A DNA stretch of 7,578 bases, taken from the NCBI GenBank assembly GCA_009923895.1, contig RFSP01000084.1:1-7578 (forward strand), written 5' to 3'. This DNA is from Betaproteobacteria bacterium (GTDB taxonomy: Bacteria > Pseudomonadota > Gammaproteobacteria > Burkholderiales > Burkholderiaceae_C). The notes under the pieces are model-generated. The model was not told the DNA's origin, ran no database searches, and saw only the letters and a program-made list of their open reading frames with translations. Both the position numbers and the translations under genes were made by a program. Of this stretch, positions 4,953-7,578 are shown in pieces (position 1 is the first letter of the stretch; every line of letters starts with the position of its first letter).

Positions 4953-6500
4953 ATGAAGCCCACACAGGAAAACCTTTTTGCAGCGCTTCGCAGCGCCTTT
5001 CCGACCCAGCTGGACGCCACGGCCATTGAGGCCGCTGATGGAGAAGGCGCCCCGCGCTACTACACCTGGCGCGATCTGGACCGCGCCAGTGCCAAGATTG
5101 CCAATTTGCTGGCGTCCTTGGACCTGCCACAAGGGGCTCGGGTGGCGGCACAAACCGAGAAGAGCGTCGAAGCCTTGATGCTTTATTTGGGCGTGTTGCG
5201 GGCGGGCTATGTCTACCTGCCGCTCAACACGGCCTACCAGTCTTCTGAGATTGAGTATTTCATTGGCAACGCCGAACCTTCGGTGGTGGTGTGCACTGGG
5301 CGCAATCACCCGTGGGTGAGCAAGATCGCCTTCAAAGCAGGCACGCAAAACGTCTTCACCCTGAATGAAGACCGCACAGGCAGCCTGTTGGATCGCGCGG
5401 CACAGCACAGTGACGAGCACACACCGGCCGTCAAGCAGGCCGATGACTTGGCTTCCATCATTTACACCAGCGGCACCACCGGACGCAGCAAAGGCGCCAT
5501 GCTGTCTCACGGCAACTTGCTGTCCAACGCGCAAGTGCTCAAGACCTACTGGGGGTGGCGCAAGGGCGATGTGTTGATTCATGCCCTGCCCATCTTCCAC
5601 GTGCATGGCTTGTTTGTGGCCCTGCATGGTGCCTTGCTGAACGCAAGCAAGATGCTGTGGTTTAACAAGTTTGACCCCAAGGCAGTGATTGCGCGACTGC
5701 CCGAGGCCACCGTGTTCATGGGTGTGCCCACCTTGTATGTGCGCATGCTGGCCGAACCGGCGCTGAACCGCGATGTTGTCAAATCGGTGAGACTGTTCAT
5801 CAGCGGATCGGCGCCCTTGCTCAAAGAAACCTTTGACGAGTGGCGTCAACGCACGGGGCACACGATCTTGGAGCGCTACGGCATGAGCGAGACCATCATG
5901 CTCACCTCCAACCCCTACCGGGCCGAGGATGGCCCACGCATCGGTGGCACCGTGGGCTACGCCTTGCCAGGAGTAGGCGTGCGGGTGCACAGCGACGAAG
6001 GCCGACCGGTGCCTGCTGGGGAGATCGGTGGCATTCAGGTGCGCGGACCCAACGTGTTCAAAGGCTATTGGCGCATGCCCGAGAAAACGGCCGAAGAGTT
6101 CACCGCAGACGGCTGGTTCAAGACAGGTGATGTGGGCAAGATGGAGGCCGATGGCCGTGTGACCATTGTGGGTCGCAGCAAAGATCTCATCATCAGCGGC
6201 GGCTACAACGTATACCCCGCAGAAATTGAAGGGTTCATCAACGAAATGCCGGGCGTTGCCGAGAGTGCGGTGGTCGGTGTGCCACACCCTGACTTTGGCG
6301 AGGGCGTCATTGCCGTGGTGGTGCCCAAGCCGACGCACACCCTGCAGGCCGATGCCATCATCACGGCCTTGAAGGGCAAGATCGCCAACTTCAAAGTGCC
6401 CAAGAAGGTCTTTGTGCTGCCCGATCTGCCGCGCAATGCCATGGGCAAGGTGCAAAAGAATGTGCTGCGGGAGCAGCACAAAGGGCTGTTTCAGCACTGA
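4953..6500 (+). CDS. matB: Malonyl-CoA synthetase (malonate-CoA ligase)
   Basis: This 515-residue cytoplasmic member of the ANL adenylate-forming family joins malonate (often methylmalonate too) to CoA with ATP through an acyl-adenylate. Motifs in order: the P-loop YTSGTTGRSKG (171-181), the ALPIFHVHGLF block (211-221), MGVPTLYVRM (256-265), LFISGSAPLL (281-290), ERYGMSET (307-314), the TGD aspartate (D393), the hinge region VGRSKDLIISGGYNVYP (406-422) and the catalytic lysine K499 in NAMGKVQKN. It reads very close to Rhodopseudomonas-type MatB over its whole length, including NVFKGYWRMPEKT and VGVPHPDFGEGV. The ATG follows the receptor stop after one base and lacks a clear ribosome binding site, so translation is probably coupled. 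Malonyl-CoA would feed fatty acid synthesis or a decarboxylase, which is not in the window. The 3' end overlaps the opposite-strand reductase gene by 110 bases. Confidence 0.93.
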   Translation: MKPTQENLFAALRSAFPTQLDATAIEAADGEGAPRYYTWRDLDRASAKIANLLASLDLPQGARVAAQTEKSVEALMLYLGVLRAGYVYLPLNTAYQSSEIEYFIGNAEPSVVVCTGRNHPWVSKIAFKAGTQNVFTLNEDRTGSLLDRAAQHSDEHTPAVKQADDLASIIYTSGTTGRSKGAMLSHGNLLSNAQVLKTYWGWRKGDVLIHALPIFHVHGLFVALHGALLNASKMLWFNKFDPKAVIARLPEATVFMGVPTLYVRMLAEPALNRDVVKSVRLFISGSAPLLKETFDEWRQRTGHTILERYGMSETIMLTSNPYRAEDGPRIGGTVGYALPGVGVRVHSDEGRPVPAGEIGGIQVRGPNVFKGYWRMPEKTAEEFTADGWFKTGDVGKMEADGRVTIVGRSKDLIISGGYNVYPAEIEGFINEMPGVAESAVVGVPHPDFGEGVIAVVVPKPTHTLQADAIITALKGKIANFKVPKKVFVLPDLPRNAMGKVQKNVLREQHKGLFQH

Positions 6501-7578
6501 CGATCTCAGGCGCCGTGTCGCGACTGCGGTAGATGGTCAGGCCCTTGAGGCCTTGCTGCCAGGCTTGGATGAAGAGGCCTTGCACGGTCTCGACCGAGGT
6601 GTGGCTTTGGAGGTTGACCGTTTTTGAGATGCCACCATCAATGAACGGGGCCACCGCAGCCACCATGGCCACATGATCGCAAGGGGCCACATCGTGGGCC
6701 CGCTTGAAGTGCGGTGGCGGCGCCTCTTGCGGGCCCTTGAGTTGTTGATACAGGCGCCAGGCGTGGTCCTCAAAATTCTTCACGTGCGACCGCCCGTCAC
6801 GGTCTCGCACTTCGCGCGCTTGTCTGCAGGCCCAGATGGGCTCAATCCCTGGGCTGACATTGTCGGCACAGGCCACGCTGATGCTGCCAGTGGGTGCGAT
6901 GGCCAAGAGGTGTGAATTTCTCAAGCCTCCTTGCCGGATGCGATCTCTCAGCGCTTGAGGCAGCCGCCCCATGAAGGAGTCCGGTGCCAGGGTGGCAGGG
7001 TCCAGAGCGCGTGGATCAAACGCCGGGAACGGCCCCAACTCCCTCGCCAATTCACACGAGGCCTCCAGGGCCGCGTCCCGCAGGGCACAAGCCATGCGTG
7101 AGGCCATGGCGCGGCCGGCTGGCTCGTCGTACCCCAAGTTGAGCATGCACAGCGCATCGGCCAGCCCGGTCCAGCCCACCCCCACACGGCGCTTTCGCAG
7201 GGCCTCGGTCTTGTGCTGTGGCAGGGGCCAATCGGTGAGATCAATGACCCGGTCCAACATGCGCACACCCACCTGCACACAGCGTCTGAAGGCGACTTCG
7301 TCCCAGCACGCCCATGGCTCAAAGGGGCTGCGAACAAAGCGCGTGAGGTCCAACGCGCCCAAGCAACAACTGCCATACGCAGGCAAGGGCTGCTCGCCGC
7401 AAGGGTTGGTGGCCACAATGCGTTCGACATCACGCAACCAGTTCTCGCGTTGCATGGTGTCCAAGAACAAGACGCCGGGCTCGCCACAGCTCCAGGCCGA
7501 CTCGGTCAGGATGTGCCACCGTGCGGCCTGTGGCGTCACACCGCTTGCGTCTTCGACCACGACCTTCATGAAATCGTC
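6391..7578 (-). CDS. nrdJ: Adenosylcobalamin-dependent (class II) ribonucleotide reductase, C-terminal part
   Basis: The reading frame is open to the right window edge, so the N-terminal part is missing. The 395 visible residues carry the class II signature NPCGEQPLPAYG (from about residue 58), whose Asn-Cys-Glu are the catalytic residues, the Cys being the thiyl-radical site. Next come GSCCLGALDLTRFV, with the likely partner cysteine of the reducing pair, then RRVGVGWTGLADAL, the phosphate-binding IAPTGSISVACADNVSPGIEP, and KTVNLQSHTSVETVQGLFIQAWQQGLKGLTIYRSRD. The enzyme makes deoxyribonucleotides without oxygen or a separate radical subunit. Recognisable family sequence ends near IYRSRD (about 6520). 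The last roughly 37 residues are read antisense to the conserved end of matB and include CPWHC (6433-6447). Whether this tail is functional, or the product of a worn or frameshifted end, cannot be decided here. Confidence 0.9.
   Translation of the reverse strand, partial: DDFMKVVVEDASGVTPQAARWHILTESAWSCGEPGVLFLDTMQRENWLRDVERIVATNPCGEQPLPAYGSCCLGALDLTRFVRSPFEPWACWDEVAFRRCVQVGVRMLDRVIDLTDWPLPQHKTEALRKRRVGVGWTGLADALCMLNLGYDEPAGRAMASRMACALRDAALEASCELARELGPFPAFDPRALDPATLAPDSFMGRLPQALRDRIRQGGLRNSHLLAIAPTGSISVACADNVSPGIEPIWACRQAREVRDRDGRSHVKNFEDHAWRLYQQLKGPQEAPPPHFKRAHDVAPCDHVAMVAAVAPFIDGGISKTVNLQSHTSVETVQGLFIQAWQQGLKGLTIYRSRDTAPEIVSAETALCAAPAAHSFAPCPWHCAADRAAQRPSWAL

Noticed and set aside
4923..6497. 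A 524-codon open frame on the minus strand opposite matB
   Set aside because: It is very rich in His, Gly and Gln with no recognisable domain, and mirrors the codon pattern of a high-GC gene. The plus-strand MatB reading has all family motifs, so this is an antisense shadow.

Overview
The window reads as GC-rich betaproteobacterial DNA, most likely Burkholderiales and perhaps Comamonadaceae. The reasons are the Bug/TctC-type periplasmic receptor, a receptor family greatly expanded in that order, a malonyl-CoA synthetase next to it, and a B12-dependent ribonucleotide reductase. Taxon and functions are inferred from reading the sequence alone; no database search was possible.

Layout. (1) Positions 1-221 form a compact palindromic element. 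Its two ends are a perfect 25-bp inverted repeat, and it contains at least five further hairpins. No convincing gene lies in it. (2) Positions 273-2698, minus strand, hold a two-gene operon: a FAD-dependent tryptophan-halogenase-family protein followed, with an ATGA overlap, by a BadF/BadG/GspK-type sugar (amino-sugar) kinase. (3) An 80-bp divergent spacer (2699-2778) carries a plausible promoter for that operon. (4) Positions 2779-3819, plus strand: an exported glycerophosphodiester phosphodiesterase. (5) Positions 3956-6500, plus strand: a tightly coupled pair consisting of a Bug/TctC solute receptor and malonyl-CoA synthetase (MatB), only one base apart. (6) Positions 6391-7578, minus strand: the C-terminal part of a class II (adenosylcobalamin) ribonucleotide reductase. 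It runs off the right edge, and its 3' end overlaps the 3' end of matB by 110 bp.

How the genes work together. The halogenase-kinase pair looks like part of a sugar or amino-sugar utilisation locus that continues outside the window. The receptor-MatB pair suggests capture of malonate or a related dicarboxylate in the periplasm and its activation to the CoA thioester in the cytoplasm. The phosphodiesterase probably scavenges glycerol-3-phosphate from phospholipid head groups. The reductase is an unrelated housekeeping neighbour.

The least explained part is the palindromic element at 1-221. The next most notable points are the antisense overlap of matB with the reductase gene and the intact halogenase active site inside what looks like a catabolic operon.
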